From Paenibacillus donghaensis (GTDB taxonomy: Bacteria; Bacillota; Bacilli; Paenibacillales; Paenibacillaceae), in NCBI RefSeq assembly GCF_002192415.1, contig NZ_CP021780.1:6014001-6078000 (forward strand): a DNA stretch of 64,000 nt, read 5' to 3'. A model generated the notes under the pieces. That model searched no databases. It saw nothing but the letters and a program-made list of their open reading frames with translations, and was not told where the DNA came from. Both the position numbers and the translations under genes were made by a program. This document shows positions 1 to 9,452 of this stretch, piece by piece (the stretch's first letter is position 1; every line of letters begins with the position of its first letter).

Positions 1-112
1 TATATAAGATGAACTTAAGAATGGAGTAGTGGAGTTGTCAGCTAGCCTGATGCATAAGGCTTGTTGGCAACTCCGTATGTAACATTCTTAAGTTCACGTT
101 CTATATGTTACT
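1..112. repeat. Family A palindromic element, copy 1
   Basis: An imperfect terminal inverted repeat (TATATAAGATGAACTTAAG at the left, CTTAAGTTCACGTTCTATA at the right) encloses an inner stem GGAGTTGTCA / TGGCAACTCC around a GCCTGATGCATAAGGC loop. Full copies recur at 38620, 42137 and 48020, a variant at 44565, and end fragments at 23928 and 54467. Size and TA-rich ends suggest a MITE-like or structured-RNA repeat. Confidence 0.8.
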
Positions 113-138
113 GTTTCAGCCCATACGCCAACGTTTAT
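113..138 (+). promoter_or_regulatory. Weak candidate sigmaB-type promoter for the ytxH-like gene
   Basis: GTTTCA, 14 bases, then GTTTAT. The Bacillus sigmaB consensus is roughly GTTTAA-N13/15-GGGTAT, so the -35 box fits and the -10 box matches 4 of 6. The same GTTTCA-N14-GTTTA arrangement occurs before the small membrane protein gene at 12610. A chance match is possible. Confidence 0.3.
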
Positions 139-202
139 ATACGGAGTAAGATAACTTCAGGTTACCCTGGAGCCCATATCATATATTGAGGAGTGATTAG
201 TG

Positions 203-706
203 ATGAATAAAGCAGAAACGGAACATCCAGTGCAAAGCGGAAGCACTTTTCTAAAGGGGATTTTTATTGGCGGTCTGTTGGGTGCGGCGGCGGCCCTGCT
301 GTTTGCTCCTAAGCCAGGCAGTGAGCTGCGCAGTGATCTATCCGATAAATTGTCCACGGCTACCGACAAAACCAAAGAGGTTGCAGGTACGGTAACGGAT
401 AAAACCAAGGCGATTGCCTCAACAGTTGGCGAAAAAGCCACTGATCTGGCCAGCACAGTGTCTGCCAAAGCCTCCGATATCTATACTACTGTCAGCGACA
501 GCACGCAGCATATTGCCGCTACCCTGTCGGAAACCGGAAAGAAAATCGGCGCTACTGTAAGCGAAGCTTCTGCTGACGTGGCTGCCGATGTAAAAACGGC
601 ATCTGACGATATCGCCGAGGAAACCAAAGCTTCCTCCAAAGAGGTTGCCGATCAAGCCAAGGATGCCAAAGAGGATGTTAAAACAACGTATAAATCCTCT
701 TACTAA
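203..706 (+). CDS. YtxH-like general stress / envelope protein
   Basis: A 167-residue protein. The N-terminus has one glycine/alanine-rich membrane-inserting segment (about residues 17-37, FIGGLLGAAAALLFAPKPG), the hallmark of the YtxH (gas vesicle protein GvpP-like) family. The rest is a low-complexity amphipathic helix of repeated TDKTK, SAKASD and SEA-type units rich in K, D, T, S and A, resembling LEA/apolipoprotein-like repeats. In Bacillus, ytxH belongs to the sigmaB stress regulon, which fits the sigB block that follows. ATG 203 is chosen because GAGGAG at 188-193 is well spaced; a GTG at 200 is the alternative. A hairpin at 741-768 follows. The molecular role is unknown. Confidence 0.8.
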   Translation: MNKAETEHPVQSGSTFLKGIFIGGLLGAAAALLFAPKPGSELRSDLSDKLSTATDKTKEVAGTVTDKTKAIASTVGEKATDLASTVSAKASDIYTTVSDSTQHIAATLSETGKKIGATVSEASADVAADVKTASDDIAEETKASSKEVADQAKDAKEDVKTTYKSSY

Positions 707-740
707 ACTGCGGTGAACTTCAGCTATTCTCTGACCTCTC

Positions 741-768
741 AACAGCCAGCTGACCGCAGCTGGCTGTT
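741..768 (+). terminator. Hairpin terminator after the ytxH-like gene
   Basis: Perfect 11-bp stem AACAGCCAGCT / AGCTGGCTGTT around a 6-base loop, followed by GTTGT. The weak T-tract could allow read-through into the next gene. Confidence 0.6.
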
Positions 769-840
769 GTTGTGCAGGGCAGAAAGCTGGCTATGCATAA
801 TCAATCAAGCCCTGCCGGGCTACAGAAAGCAGGAATCCAT

Positions 841-1176
841 ATGGTAGAACCGGGCGGCAACAAAACCAAACAATATGAAGTGGAAGAGCACCCTTTTGAG
901 TTGCGGCATGAAGTGAAACGCCTGAATGCAAGGCTCGACAAAATTGCAGATTCATTGGAAAAATCGGAATTCAAGGACATCCTTGAGAATTACACGGATC
1001 CGAAGAAACGGATTATTACGAACCTGATGGCAGGCGTATCCCGTGGACTTGGACTCTCGTTGGGTACGTTTGTTGTACTGGGTATCCTCGGTTATGTCCT
1101 AAGCTTATTCCTCAAGGTTCCGGTTATTGGAGAATATCTGGGCGAAATCAAACAATATATTGATGCCAACAGCTAA
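841..1176 (+). CDS. DUF5665-like small membrane protein
   Basis: About 111 residues. A charged, helical N-terminal half (HEVKRLNARLDKIADSLEK) is followed by a dibasic patch and one long hydrophobic segment with a second shorter one (LGLSLGTFVVLGILGYVLSLFL, then VPVIGEYLGEI). This is the pattern of the DUF5665 family of Firmicutes membrane proteins of unknown function. The start is uncertain: GTG 772 and ATG 793 are in frame, but AGGA at 831-834 gives ATG 841 the best ribosome binding site, and 772 touches the upstream hairpin. It lies downstream of the ytxH-like gene in the same direction and is probably expressed with it. Confidence 0.6.
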   Translation: MVEPGGNKTKQYEVEEHPFELRHEVKRLNARLDKIADSLEKSEFKDILENYTDPKKRIITNLMAGVSRGLGLSLGTFVVLGILGYVLSLFLKVPVIGEYLGEIKQYIDANS

Positions 1177-1209
1177 CACAGCTGTTGAAGTGCTGCATAA
1201 CTTCGTCCA

Positions 1210-1268
1210 ATCCCCCGCAGACTGCCCGCCCCTTGCGCTTCGCTTGATCCGGGCAGCCTGCGGGGGAT
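1210..1268 (+). terminator. Long GC-rich hairpin
   Basis: ATCCCCCGCAG-A-CTGCCCG pairs with CGGGCAG-C-CTGCGGGGGAT, giving an 18-bp stem with one mismatch and a loop of about 20 bases. Only ATATTTG follows, so it may be a terminator or an mRNA-stabilising end. Confidence 0.6.
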
Positions 1269-1298
1269 ATTTGTCCATTTGCTTCTTAACCGCAAACA

Positions 1299-1396
1299 AG
1301 TGGAAACGGCTACGCCATCCTTTTATAGGACGGGGCGTTTCAGCGAAAAATAGAAGGATAAATTATAGTGTGGAACATATAAACTCTTATATTTCA
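1299..1396. repeat. Family B repeat, copy 1
   Basis: Begins GTGGAAACGGC, folds as GAAACG...CGTTTC enclosing ATCCTTTTATAGGAC, then carries the conserved tail AAATAGAAGGATAAATTATA and ends in CTTATATTTCAA. Other copies are at 16265, 38753, 40041 and 40140. Confidence 0.75.
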
Positions 1397-1400
1397 AAAA

Positions 1401-1438
1401 AGGGCATGTTCTTCTTGATAACAAGAAAAACACGCCCT
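1401..1438 (-). terminator. Terminator of the sigB operon
   Basis: On the minus strand AGGGCGTGTTTTTCTTG pairs with CAAGAAGAACATGCCCT and is followed by six T residues, just after the sigB stop codon. Confidence 0.8.
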
Positions 1439-1464
1439 ATATTTATAATTAATAGAGTTAATAA

Positions 1465-2235
1465 TTAATAAGAGGAATTGGCCATAATCTGCTTCAGCTT
1501 CTCAGTCGCCCGTTTCTGAATCCGCGAAACGCTCATCTGTGAAACGCCAAGCTTCTGCGCAATGGCACGCTGAGACTGTCCATCCTGGAATGCCAACAGC
1601 AGTACCTGCTGCTCTTGCTCCTTCAGCTGTCCAAGCGCCTGCTGGAGGTCCATGCGCTTCTCCAGACTCTCATAGTCATTGGCATCGGAAGAGATTAATT
1701 CACCAAGCGTGGCGCCGCTCTCTTCCTGGGACAGCGGAGAGTCCAGCGAGACGTAATGGTAGCACTCTCTGCCGGCCAGCACCTCTACGGTTTCTTCCAC
1801 AGACAGATCGAGATAATGGGCAATTTCGTCCACTGCAGGCGAACGCTCCAGCTTGATTGTCAGTTCATCAATGGCCTGCTGGACAAGCGCACCCTTCTCT
1901 TTGATCCGTCTGGGAACCTGAATGTACCAGGATTTATCGCGCAGATAATTCTTCATATGCCCGATCATGCTTTTCATCGCATAAGGCTCAAAAGGAATCC
2001 CCATGCTGATATCGTATTGCTGGAGCAGACGAATCAGCGCCATCTGCCCTACCTGGTATAAGTCTTCATATAAATCAGGACGGTTGCGGGCAATTTTGCC
2101 GGAAGCCATCTTCACCATCGGCTCATACTTACGGATCAGCACCGTGGCAATATCGTTATCTTTGGTTTGCTGGTATTCCCAGATCAGGCTTACTGCCTCG
2201 TTCATGGACTCGGGGGGAGTCACTTTTTCATTCAT
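1465..2235 (-). CDS. sigB: RNA polymerase sigma factor SigB
   Basis: A 256-residue sigma-70 family factor of the SigB/F/G group. Region 2 is visible as DLYEDLYQVGQMALIRLLQ and the IPFEPYAMKSMIGHMKNYLR segment. Region 3 follows, and region 4 is the C-terminal helix-turn-helix (QRAIAQKLGVSQMSVSRIQK). It directs RNA polymerase to general-stress promoters and is held inactive by RsbW. It is the last gene of rsbV-rsbW-sigB; its ATG overlaps the rsbW stop as ATGA, implying translational coupling that keeps the sigma and anti-sigma in proportion. SigF or SigG is the alternative by sequence alone, but the absence of spoIIAA/AB features and the stress-kinase neighbours favour SigB. Confidence 0.9.
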   Translation of the reverse strand: MNEKVTPPESMNEAVSLIWEYQQTKDNDIATVLIRKYEPMVKMASGKIARNRPDLYEDLYQVGQMALIRLLQQYDISMGIPFEPYAMKSMIGHMKNYLRDKSWYIQVPRRIKEKGALVQQAIDELTIKLERSPAVDEIAHYLDLSVEETVEVLAGRECYHYVSLDSPLSQEESGATLGELISSDANDYESLEKRMDLQQALGQLKEQEQQVLLLAFQDGQSQRAIAQKLGVSQMSVSRIQKRATEKLKQIMANSSY

Positions 2236-2684
2236 ACTTTCTCCTCGCTGTAATTCAGTCGCTTGGTCAAGGTAACAACTGTGCCTCTCCCCGCTTCATT
2301 CACAACGCTGACATCATCCATGAGTGCTTGCATCAAATAGAATCCGAGTCCGCCAACCTGAACATCATTCAGCTCCTTGTTATGAAGCGTCAAACGTTCA
2401 CCGGATGAATCCAAACCGTCAAAGCTCTCCCCCTCATCTTTGACTGTAATGGACAAGGCACTGGACCCCACTTCAAAGATTACATCAACCAAACCGTCCT
2501 GCTGCCCATAAGCATAGAGCACGGAGTTATTACAGGCTTCCGAAACAGCCACCTTCATGTCTTCGATATCCTCATAGGTAAATCCCATCTTAGAGGCAAT
2601 ACCATATAAATTAAGCCGGACTATATCCACATATTCTGCGCTGGCAGGCAACTGAAGAACTACTCTTTGTACGTCATCGCTCAT
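2232..2684 (-). CDS. rsbW: Anti-sigma factor / serine kinase RsbW
   Basis: 150 residues with a GHKL-type ATPase fold: N-box EACNNSVLYAYG, G1 box VKDEGESFDG and G2-like GGLGFYLMQALMDDV. RsbW binds SigB in unstressed cells and phosphorylates RsbV. Dephosphorylated RsbV draws RsbW away and frees SigB. AAAGGA precedes the ATG. The gene lies 18 bases after rsbV and overlaps sigB by 4 bases. Confidence 0.92.
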   Translation of the reverse strand: MSDDVQRVVLQLPASAEYVDIVRLNLYGIASKMGFTYEDIEDMKVAVSEACNNSVLYAYGQQDGLVDVIFEVGSSALSITVKDEGESFDGLDSSGERLTLHNKELNDVQVGGLGFYLMQALMDDVSVVNEAGRGTVVTLTKRLNYSEEKV

Positions 2685-2702
2685 TCTTGGTTCGGTCCTT
2701 TC

Positions 2703-3041
2703 CTAGTGGGAATTCTCTTGGGGGGCAAAAAACTTCGAAATACCAGTCATATCGAATAATTTCTGTATTTGAGGCGGTACCTCTTCTACCGTGAACTTAA
2801 CATCCATTCCATGTCTTGCCTTGAGGATAGACAGCAGGATTCCAATACCGGTACTGTCGATATATCTCAATTCCTTGAGGTTAATCGCAAGGTCAAGCCC
2901 TGTATCCCCCACAAGCGGCTCCATCACCAGACGGAAATCCGGAGCAACCGATAAATCCAGTTCTCCGGTTAGGAAAACTGTGCACAGACTGCCTTCTGTT
3001 TCAGTTCTTGCGTGGAACTTTTCACTTTTGTGTGTATTCAT
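2703..3041 (-). CDS. rsbV: Anti-anti-sigma factor RsbV (STAS domain)
   Basis: 112 residues forming a single STAS domain. The motif RYIDSTGIGILLSIL carries the serine that RsbW phosphorylates (about residue 63). The unphosphorylated form binds RsbW and releases SigB; phosphatase input is expected from the REC-PP2C protein encoded at 9449-10630. ATG 3041 is chosen because CAGGAGAG lies 9 bases upstream; an in-frame TTG at 3047 is too close to that site. It is the first gene of the sigB operon, with a candidate sigmaB-like promoter 36 bases upstream suggesting autoregulation. Confidence 0.92.
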   Translation of the reverse strand: MNTHKSEKFHARTETEGSLCTVFLTGELDLSVAPDFRLVMEPLVGDTGLDLAINLKELRYIDSTGIGILLSILKARHGMDVKFTVEEVPPQIQKLFDMTGISKFFAPQENSH

Positions 3042-3076
3042 AGACAATCTCTCCTGATAAATGTTTTCTTTACCAA

Positions 3077-3102
3077 TAACCCTAAATGCCTACCTTTGAA
3101 TC
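3077..3102 (-). promoter_or_regulatory. Candidate sigmaB-dependent autoregulatory promoter of rsbV-rsbW-sigB
   Basis: On the minus strand: GATTCA, 14 bases, GGGTTA. The -10 box would place transcription start near 3070, about 29 bases before the rsbV ATG and just ahead of its ribosome binding site. sigB operons of Bacillus are autoregulated from such a site. The match is partial. Confidence 0.45.
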
Positions 3103-3137
3103 AGAAATACAGTTATTAATACCTAGTAAAATCTGGG

Positions 3138-4808
3138 TCACGCATTAAATAAAGATGTCCCTTGATCCAAAAGCGATCCTTTACTCAGCGAATATCGAGA
3201 CAGAATCTGCTTGATGCTGCTCATCTTAAGCGGTTTGCTGATATAGTCGTTCATTCCTGAAGCGATACAGCGGTTCTGAATGCCATCCATCACATTCGCC
3301 GTCATTGCAATAATTATCGTTTCCTCTGCCGAAGGACCACCGCCCTGGCGGATAAGCGTGGTAGCCTCGAGGCCGTCCATTACAGGCATCTGCAGATCCA
3401 TGAAGATAAAATCATAAGGCTGCTTAAGCGACATCGCTACCGCCTGCCCGCCATCCTCGGCGACGTCCGCCTGATACCCCAGCTTAACCAGCATACTGAC
3501 CATCAGCCGCTGGTTAATGGGGTGGTCATCCACTACAAGCACCCTTCCGCGGTCTACTCTGCCCGGGATGGGTTCCAGCAGATGATCCTCGTCACCGAAG
3601 CCTGCCAGCCCCTCTTCAGGCAAGGAGGCCTGAATCGTAAATACAAAGGTTGCCCCCCGCTCTTCCATCGATTCGACCCGGATGTCGCCGCCCATCATAC
3701 CTACCAGGGACTTGCAGATGGCCAGCCCCAAGCCGGTGCCGCCATATTTGCGTGTCATAGAGGAATCCAGCTGCGAGAACGGCTGGAACAGCCGCTCACA
3801 CTTCTCGGGCGCGATGCCAATCCCGGTGTCTTTGATCGTAAATTCCACTACCAGTCTATTATCAGAGGTTTGAATGCTGGAAGCAACTAAATAAACACCG
3901 CCGCGATTGGTAAATTTAACTGCATTCGCTACCAGATTAATCAGAACCTGCCGCAGCCTTGCCATGTCTCCATAGATTAATCTGGGCAATTTCTGATCGA
4001 TGAAATAGGCCAGCTCCAGGTTTTTTTTGCCCGCCTCAGCGGAGAAGAGGCTGAATACCTCTTTAATACAGTCCTGAAGCTCGAACAGCTGCTCTTCCAT
4101 TTCCATTTTGCCCGATTCCATCTTGGTGAAGTCCAGAATATCGTTAATGACGGCAATCAGCGTGTCCGCGCTTTTACGGATAATTTCTGTGTATTCCTTC
4201 TGCTCAGGCGCTAGCTCCGTCTCCATAAGCAGATCAATCATGCCTACAACACCATTCATGGGCGTGCGGATTTCATGGCTCATCATGGCCAGAAATTCTG
4301 TTTTGGCTTTGGCGGCAATCTCCGCTTCTTCCTTGGCCTGAGTCAGCTCGCCGTTGATCTTTTCAAGCTCCATCGTTTTTTGCTGCAGAAGCATGGATTG
4401 CATCTGGTGCTTTTTGTTCGTAATATGCATTTCCACGAAACCTTCGATTTTGGATCTCAGAATCTGGGGAATAAACGGTTTGACCATATAATCGATTGCA
4501 CCTGCTGAATAGCCTGCAAACAGATGCTCCGATTCCTTGCTGTTGGCGGAGATAAAGATAATCGGGATATCCTTCGTTTTGTCGCGGGCCTTTATTAACT
4601 TGGCGGTCTCGATCCCATCCATACCCGGCATCTGTACGTCCAGCACAATTACTGCAAACTCGTATCTTAACAAACACCGCAGTGCCTCTTCACCGGAGTT
4701 GGCTTTAATAAGCTTATAATGCTGACTTTCGAGCACAGCTTCCAGCGCCAGCAAGTTTTCGGGACGATCATCTACCAGCAGTATATGAATTGGTTCTTGA
4801 AACCCCAT
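3138..4808 (-). CDS. Soluble hybrid histidine kinase (REC-HisKA-HATPase-REC)
   Basis: 556 residues and no membrane segment. An N-terminal receiver (DVQMPGMDG, acceptor about D57) is followed by a coiled coil at about 130-172, a HisKA domain ([16 protein letters not shown]178), an ATPase domain with N-box and [11 protein letters not shown] / [11 protein letters not shown] motifs, and a second receiver near 427-545 (DLQMPVMDG). It would pass phosphate between internal receivers and possibly to or from the neighbouring RsbY- and RsbK-like proteins. It sits between the CheR-type gene (19 bases upstream) and rsbV (90 bases downstream) on the same strand. It is not part of the Bacillus cereus RsbK-RsbM-RsbY set as I know it, so its role in sigmaB control is inferred from position only. 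Confidence 0.85.
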   Translation of the reverse strand: MGFQEPIHILLVDDRPENLLALEAVLESQHYKLIKANSGEEALRCLLRYEFAVIVLDVQMPGMDGIETAKLIKARDKTKDIPIIFISANSKESEHLFAGYSAGAIDYMVKPFIPQILRSKIEGFVEMHITNKKHQMQSMLLQQKTMELEKINGELTQAKEEAEIAAKAKTEFLAMMSHEIRTPMNGVVGMIDLLMETELAPEQKEYTEIIRKSADTLIAVINDILDFTKMESGKMEMEEQLFELQDCIKEVFSLFSAEAGKKNLELAYFIDQKLPRLIYGDMARLRQVLINLVANAVKFTNRGGVYLVASSIQTSDNRLVVEFTIKDTGIGIAPEKCERLFQPFSQLDSSMTRKYGGTGLGLAICKSLVGMMGGDIRVESMEERGATFVFTIQASLPEEGLAGFGDEDHLLEPIPGRVDRGRVLVVDDHPINQRLMVSMLVKLGYQADVAEDGGQAVAMSLKQPYDFIFMDLQMPVMDGLEATTLIRQGGGPSAEETIIIAMTANVMDGIQNRCIASGMNDYISKPLKMSSIKQILSRYSLSKGSLLDQGTSLFNA

Positions 4809-4826
4809 GGGACCCCTCCTTACCCG

Positions 4827-5702
4827 TTATTTTATTTTGCGGTATATTTTCTCTACTCTGTCCAGGGGTTCATAGCAGTCGCTGTACCTGGTGAAATGAA
4901 TGGATTCTTTGGAGCCGAGCACCAGCACCCCAAAGCGGCTGAGGCTCTCATGGAATAACCCATGTACATGGTCCCGAAGCTCATCATTGAAATAGATCAT
5001 CACATTCCGGCAGAGTATCACATTAAATTCATTGAATGAAGTATCTGTTGCTAAGTTATGCTCGGCAAAAATTATATTCTTGCGCAGATAAGGCTGCAGC
5101 ATAACCGAGTTATATTTGGCTGTATAATATTCCGAGAAAGCACGGGTCCCGCCCGCTTCCAGATAGTTCTTGGTATATTGCTTCATCTTGCCGATGTCAT
5201 ATACGCCTTCCTTAGCCTGCTGCAGTGAACGTCCGTTCATATCGGTCGCATAAATACGCGCCTTATCATAGAGACCTTCCTCATGCAGCAGAATGGCCAT
5301 GGAATACACCTCTTCGCCTGTAGAGCAGCCGGCATGCCAGATGCGGATATAAGGATAGGTCCGCAGCAGCGGCACCACCCTCTGACGAAAGGTCAGGAAC
5401 AGTCCGGGATCACGAAACATTTCGGTAACCGGAATAGACAGGCTGTAGATAAACCGTTCGAAGCAGGTACGATCATGCAGCACCTTCTCCTGCAATGCGG
5501 AAATCGTAGGCACATTCTCTGCATGGACGTGATGCCAGATCCGCCGCTTCAAGGAAGGAAGCGCATAATTCCTGAAATCATACCCGTACAAACGGTGCAC
5601 TCCGTCAAGCAGCAGCTCGATCTCAATCTGCTCCAGCTCACTTTTGGTTTCCGCAGCCGAAACGCCGGCTTGTTCATCGTATCCATGTTCCATTTCCGTC
5701 AT
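4827..5702 (-). CDS. CheR-type protein-glutamate methyltransferase (RsbM-like)
   Basis: 291 residues. An N-terminal helical CheR domain (LKRRIWHHVHAENV) is followed by the SAM-binding methyltransferase domain (IRIWHAGCSTGEEVYSMAI; later NVILCRNVMIYFN). CheR enzymes transfer methyl groups from S-adenosylmethionine to glutamates of chemoreceptors. No receptor or che gene is nearby. In Bacillus cereus a CheR homologue, RsbM, methylates the sensor kinase RsbK and dampens sigmaB activation, and here the gene directly follows a giant RsbK-like kinase. That role is inferred from context. The start has GGGAG upstream. Confidence 0.85.
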   Translation of the reverse strand: MTEMEHGYDEQAGVSAAETKSELEQIEIELLLDGVHRLYGYDFRNYALPSLKRRIWHHVHAENVPTISALQEKVLHDRTCFERFIYSLSIPVTEMFRDPGLFLTFRQRVVPLLRTYPYIRIWHAGCSTGEEVYSMAILLHEEGLYDKARIYATDMNGRSLQQAKEGVYDIGKMKQYTKNYLEAGGTRAFSEYYTAKYNSVMLQPYLRKNIIFAEHNLATDTSFNEFNVILCRNVMIYFNDELRDHVHGLFHESLSRFGVLVLGSKESIHFTRYSDCYEPLDRVEKIYRKIK

Positions 5703-5783
5703 TATATCCCGGCTCCCTTGCCACCTGCCATACTTCCAGTCTGGGTGTATTAGTTCTGTAAAGCTATTACCCCAAAAATGCGA

Positions 5784-8700
5784 TTACGAATACAACCATA
5801 CCCGCATTAGTGAAAGAAGTTGATCTGTACTAATTGGTTTCTTCATATAGTCCGAGGCTCCGGCCTCAATACATTTGGCCCGGTCTTCCTTCATTGCCTT
5901 GGCGGTAAGCGCAATAATCGGCAGTTTGCTGTACTGCGGCATTTGTCGAATTCTGCGCATCGCCTCGTACCCATCCATTTCCGGCATCATCATATCCATG
6001 AGCACCAGATCGAAATCGTCCTGCTCTACCAGTATATCCAAGGCTTCGCGCCCATTCTCTGCGAACTTAACCTGCATATGGTAGCCCTCCAGCACGCTGG
6101 AGAGGGCAAAGACATTGCGGATGTCATCATCAACCAGCAGGATTTTTTTGCCGTCAAACAATTCTTCTTTATTATGGAGCTTTTGCAGGATTTTACGCTT
6201 ATCCTCTGGAAGGTTGGCTTCGACTCTGTGCAGAAACAGTGTGGTTTCATCCAGCAGCCGTTCCGGTGAACGCACATCCTTGATAATAATCGATTCGGCA
6301 TATTTACGCAGCTGGGTCTCTTCCTTGCTGTCCAGATCCTTGCCGGTATAAATAATAATAGGCAGATCATTCAGTTCTTCATCATCGCGGATCTGGTCCA
6401 GCAGCTGGAAGCCGTTCATATCCTCGAGCATCAGGTCCAGCACCATGCAGTCATATCTCTGCTTGCGCAGCTCGGCCAGTGCTTCACGGCCGGTAGACAC
6501 GGCGGTAATGGCTACATCGTCATGACCGATAAGCTCCATGATCGACCGTCGCTGAATCTCGTCATCTTCAACAATCAGGAGATGCTTCAGCGTACTCGCT
6601 GTATAATTCTCAATCTGGGAGAAGGCCCGTTCCAGCGATTCCTTCGATGAAGGCTTGCGCAAGTAAGCCATTGCTCCCATCATCAGACCTTGCTTAACCT
6701 CATCATTGACAGAGATCACATGAACCGGGATATGACGGGTCTGCGATCCGCTCTTCAGCTCTCTGAGAATGGCCCAGCCATCGAGCACAGGCAGCTGGAT
6801 ATCGAGGATAATCGCATCCGGCAGATGGGATTTGGCCAGCGCAAGACCGGTATCTCCCTGGAGTGCCACCAGCCCCTTAAAGCCTCTTCCCCGAGCCATG
6901 CCCAGCAGGATTTTGGCGAATTTCTCATCATCTTCAATAATCAGCAGAACCTTGTCGCTCGTTCCCAGCTCCTCGCGGTCATCCTCTATCTGCACCAGCG
7001 ATGTCGGGGCAGACAGTACATTGGAATCCCTGGACGGGTGAAATTCATCTACATATCCGGCAAGGTCGACGGTTTCTTTGACAGGAGCAGCTTCTTCTGC
7101 TCCCGAACCCATATTGTAATTTCCCTGGACAGGCAGATAAAAAGTGAAGCTGCTGCCTTGCCCTTCACGCGATTCGAGGACAATGGCCCCCCCCATCAGG
7201 CGGGCCAGCTCACGGCTGATCGACAGACCTAAGCCTGTGCCGCCATATTTGCGGCTGGTCGTTCCATCCACCTGCTGGAAGGCTTCAAACACAAGATCGA
7301 TCTTGTCGGACGGTATACCGATGCCGCTATCCTTGACTGCCATTGCGATATATTCAGTTTCACGCGGAAGATAATAGGGCAGTTGATCCGCACTTGCCTT
7401 ACTGACAGCAAACTCCACAAATCCTTCGCTTGTGAATTTAAAGGCATTGGACATCAGGTTGCGCAGCACCTGCTTCAACCGGTGGCTGTCGGCAACAATT
7501 ACGTCTGGCAGCGGTTCTTCAAAGGACAGACGCAGCGACAGCCTCTTTTTGACAGCAAGCGGGGCAAAATTCTGCTTCAGGAAGCTTTTGAGCTCAGTCA
7601 GCTTCACTTCATCATGATTAAGCTCCATTTTACCCGCGTCCACCTTGGACAGGTCAAGAATCTCATCAATCATCTTCAGCAGATCTGCACCCGACATGTA
7701 GATGGTGTGAGCGAATTCCACTTGCTTGTCGCTCAGATTCCCTTCCTTATTCTCTGTCAGCAGCTGGGACAGAATGAGCAGACTGTTCAGCGGAGTGCGC
7801 AGCTCATGTGACATATTGGCCAGAAACTCGGATTTGTATTTGCTGGTAACCGCAAGCTGCATGGCTTGCTTCTCCAATTGTTCACGGGCATGCTCAATCT
7901 CATCCTTCTTCTCCTCCACCTCTTGCACCTGATCCTCCAGGGCTCGGGTCTTGGCAACCAGCTCGGTATTGTAGTGTTCCAGTTCCTCCTGCTGGCGCTG
8001 CAGCAGTTCTTCAGATCGCTTCAGCGCATCCGTCTGCTCCTCCAGATTCTCGTTGGAACGGCGCAGCTCTTCCTGCTGGGTCTGCAGCTCTTCGGATTGG
8101 CATTGCAGCTCTTCCGTAAGCGTCTGCGATTCACGCAGCAATTCCTCAACCACAAGCCTGCGGTTAATATTATTGAAGATTGCCGCCAAATTCCCTGTCA
8201 GCTGCTGCAGCAGATCCTTGTGCAGGGCCGTAAACGGGTTAAATGAAGCAAATTCCACCACACCCAGAACTTCATCCTCAAAAATAAGCGGGTAGATTAC
8301 AACATTCGCTGGTCTGGAATCTCCAAAGCCCGAGGACACGGATACATAATCCTCTGGGGAATTCTCCAATGTAATCGGCTTCTGATCCATCGCACTTTGT
8401 CCCACCAGACCTTCGCCAATCTCAAAACCTTCCTTCGGCCGAATATCGTTATCCATTGCATAGAATCCGCTGCCGGTTAAGCGGTTGGGATTATTCTTAT
8501 CCTTGAGATACACGGCACCGAACTGGGCACCAAGAATAGGGGTGAATTCACTGATAAAGGTCTGGGAAACCTGGTCCAGTGTATTCACTCCCCGCAGCAG
8601 TTCCGTTACCCGCGCCATATTGGCATTGAGCCAGGACTGGTCATTCTGCGCCTCGGCATATGCCTTCTCCATCTGCTGCTTCTGTTCAATATCCTGGGCC

Positions 8701-9452
8701 ATGTCCTGGAAGACACGGGCCACATCGCCAATCTCATCCTTGGAAGTCACTTTAATCCTGCGGATGGCCTTAACTTTGCCGTTGCCGAAGCTTGAGATCA
8801 TCATCGATACTACATTCAGCCCGCGTGTAATGCTTGGGATCACCCATAGAATCACTCCAAGCCCAAGCAGCAGCCCCACAATCATGATCAGTGTAACCAT
8901 CTGGATCGACCTTTGATAAGCTTCTGTGGAGCTGTTATTCTCTTCTGTCATCATGAAGGCGTTGTAGTCAGAAAGCGCATTAAGACTGTCCAGAACCTCA
9001 TTCTGGATATCCTGTCCTTCTGTATTGCGATAGGTATTGGCGTTCTGGAAGTAACCTGCAGACAGCAGCTCCAGCACCTTGTTCTGATATTCGATATAAG
9101 CAGTATAGGCCTTGTCAATCCGTCCTACAATCTGCAAGCCTTCAGCGGTATTCATTGATTTCTGTATGAGGAGGAATTGTTCCTCCGCTTTAGCCGCTTT
9201 TCTCTCCACCTCACTCTTCTGTGAATTTACAGAGAGCGTATCTGCATTCAGCATGGAGGTAGTCAGGATGCGGGCCATGTCGTTGACTTCTCCCCGCATG
9301 GCAGAAGAGGCGCGGCCTTTCATATACCGTTCCTGGAATCCGTCCAGCTGGTTATTCATATAATTCAAACGATCGTATCCAATCATGGTCAGTGCAAGCA
9401 TAATGGCCAGCATGGCACTGAAACCGATCAAGAGCTTAGCCTTTATTTTCAT
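5784..9452 (-). CDS. Membrane multi-receiver hybrid histidine kinase (RsbK-like)
   Basis: 1222 residues. Order: TM1 (about 7-27), an extracytoplasmic four-helix-type sensor (about 28-183, CHASE3-like), TM2 (about 185-207), HAMP (to about 260), GAF (about 285-425), a long glutamine/glutamate-rich coiled coil (about 430-545), HisKA (SEFLANMSHELRTPLN), HATPase (GIGIPSDKIDLVF, GGTGLGLSISR), then three receivers (DIQLPVLDG, DLMLEDMNG, DMMMPEMDG). The architecture and neighbours match RsbK, the kinase that signals to RsbY in the Bacillus cereus sigmaB pathway. Three tandem receivers suggest internal phosphorelay or signal integration. It overlaps the REC-PP2C gene by 4 bases, so the two are co-translated. 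The inducing signal cannot be read from sequence. Confidence 0.85.
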   Translation of the reverse strand: MKIKAKLLIGFSAMLAIMLALTMIGYDRLNYMNNQLDGFQERYMKGRASSAMRGEVNDMARILTTSMLNADTLSVNSQKSEVERKAAKAEEQFLLIQKSMNTAEGLQIVGRIDKAYTAYIEYQNKVLELLSAGYFQNANTYRNTEGQDIQNEVLDSLNALSDYNAFMMTEENNSSTEAYQRSIQMVTLIMIVGLLLGLGVILWVIPSITRGLNVVSMMISSFGNGKVKAIRRIKVTSKDEIGDVARVFQDMAQDIEQKQQMEKAYAEAQNDQSWLNANMARVTELLRGVNTLDQVSQTFISEFTPILGAQFGAVYLKDKNNPNRLTGSGFYAMDNDIRPKEGFEIGEGLVGQSAMDQKPITLENSPEDYVSVSSGFGDSRPANVVIYPLIFEDEVLGVVEFASFNPFTALHKDLLQQLTGNLAAIFNNINRRLVVEELLRESQTLTEELQCQSEELQTQQEELRRSNENLEEQTDALKRSEELLQRQQEELEHYNTELVAKTRALEDQVQEVEEKKDEIEHAREQLEKQAMQLAVTSKYKSEFLANMSHELRTPLNSLLILSQLLTENKEGNLSDKQVEFAHTIYMSGADLLKMIDEILDLSKVDAGKMELNHDEVKLTELKSFLKQNFAPLAVKKRLSLRLSFEEPLPDVIVADSHRLKQVLRNLMSNAFKFTSEGFVEFAVSKASADQLPYYLPRETEYIAMAVKDSGIGIPSDKIDLVFEAFQQVDGTTSRKYGGTGLGLSISRELARLMGGAIVLESREGQGSSFTFYLPVQGNYNMGSGAEEAAPVKETVDLAGYVDEFHPSRDSNVLSAPTSLVQIEDDREELGTSDKVLLIIEDDEKFAKILLGMARGRGFKGLVALQGDTGLALAKSHLPDAIILDIQLPVLDGWAILRELKSGSQTRHIPVHVISVNDEVKQGLMMGAMAYLRKPSSKESLERAFSQIENYTASTLKHLLIVEDDEIQRRSIMELIGHDDVAITAVSTGREALAELRKQRYDCMVLDLMLEDMNGFQLLDQIRDDEELNDLPIIIYTGKDLDSKEETQLRKYAESIIIKDVRSPERLLDETTLFLHRVEANLPEDKRKILQKLHNKEELFDGKKILLVDDDIRNVFALSSVLEGYHMQVKFAENGREALDILVEQDDFDLVLMDMMMPEMDGYEAMRRIRQMPQYSKLPIIALTAKAMKEDRAKCIEAGASDYMKKPISTDQLLSLMRVWLYS

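Noticed and set aside
1..112. IS element or transposon end at the window start
   Set aside because: No transposase frame is associated with any family A copy; size near 105 bp and internal pairing fit a non-autonomous or structural repeat.
5784..9452. Chemotaxis gene cluster suggested by the CheR homologue
   Set aside because: No chemoreceptor, cheA, cheB or cheW is present; the sigmaB neighbours point to an RsbM-like role instead.
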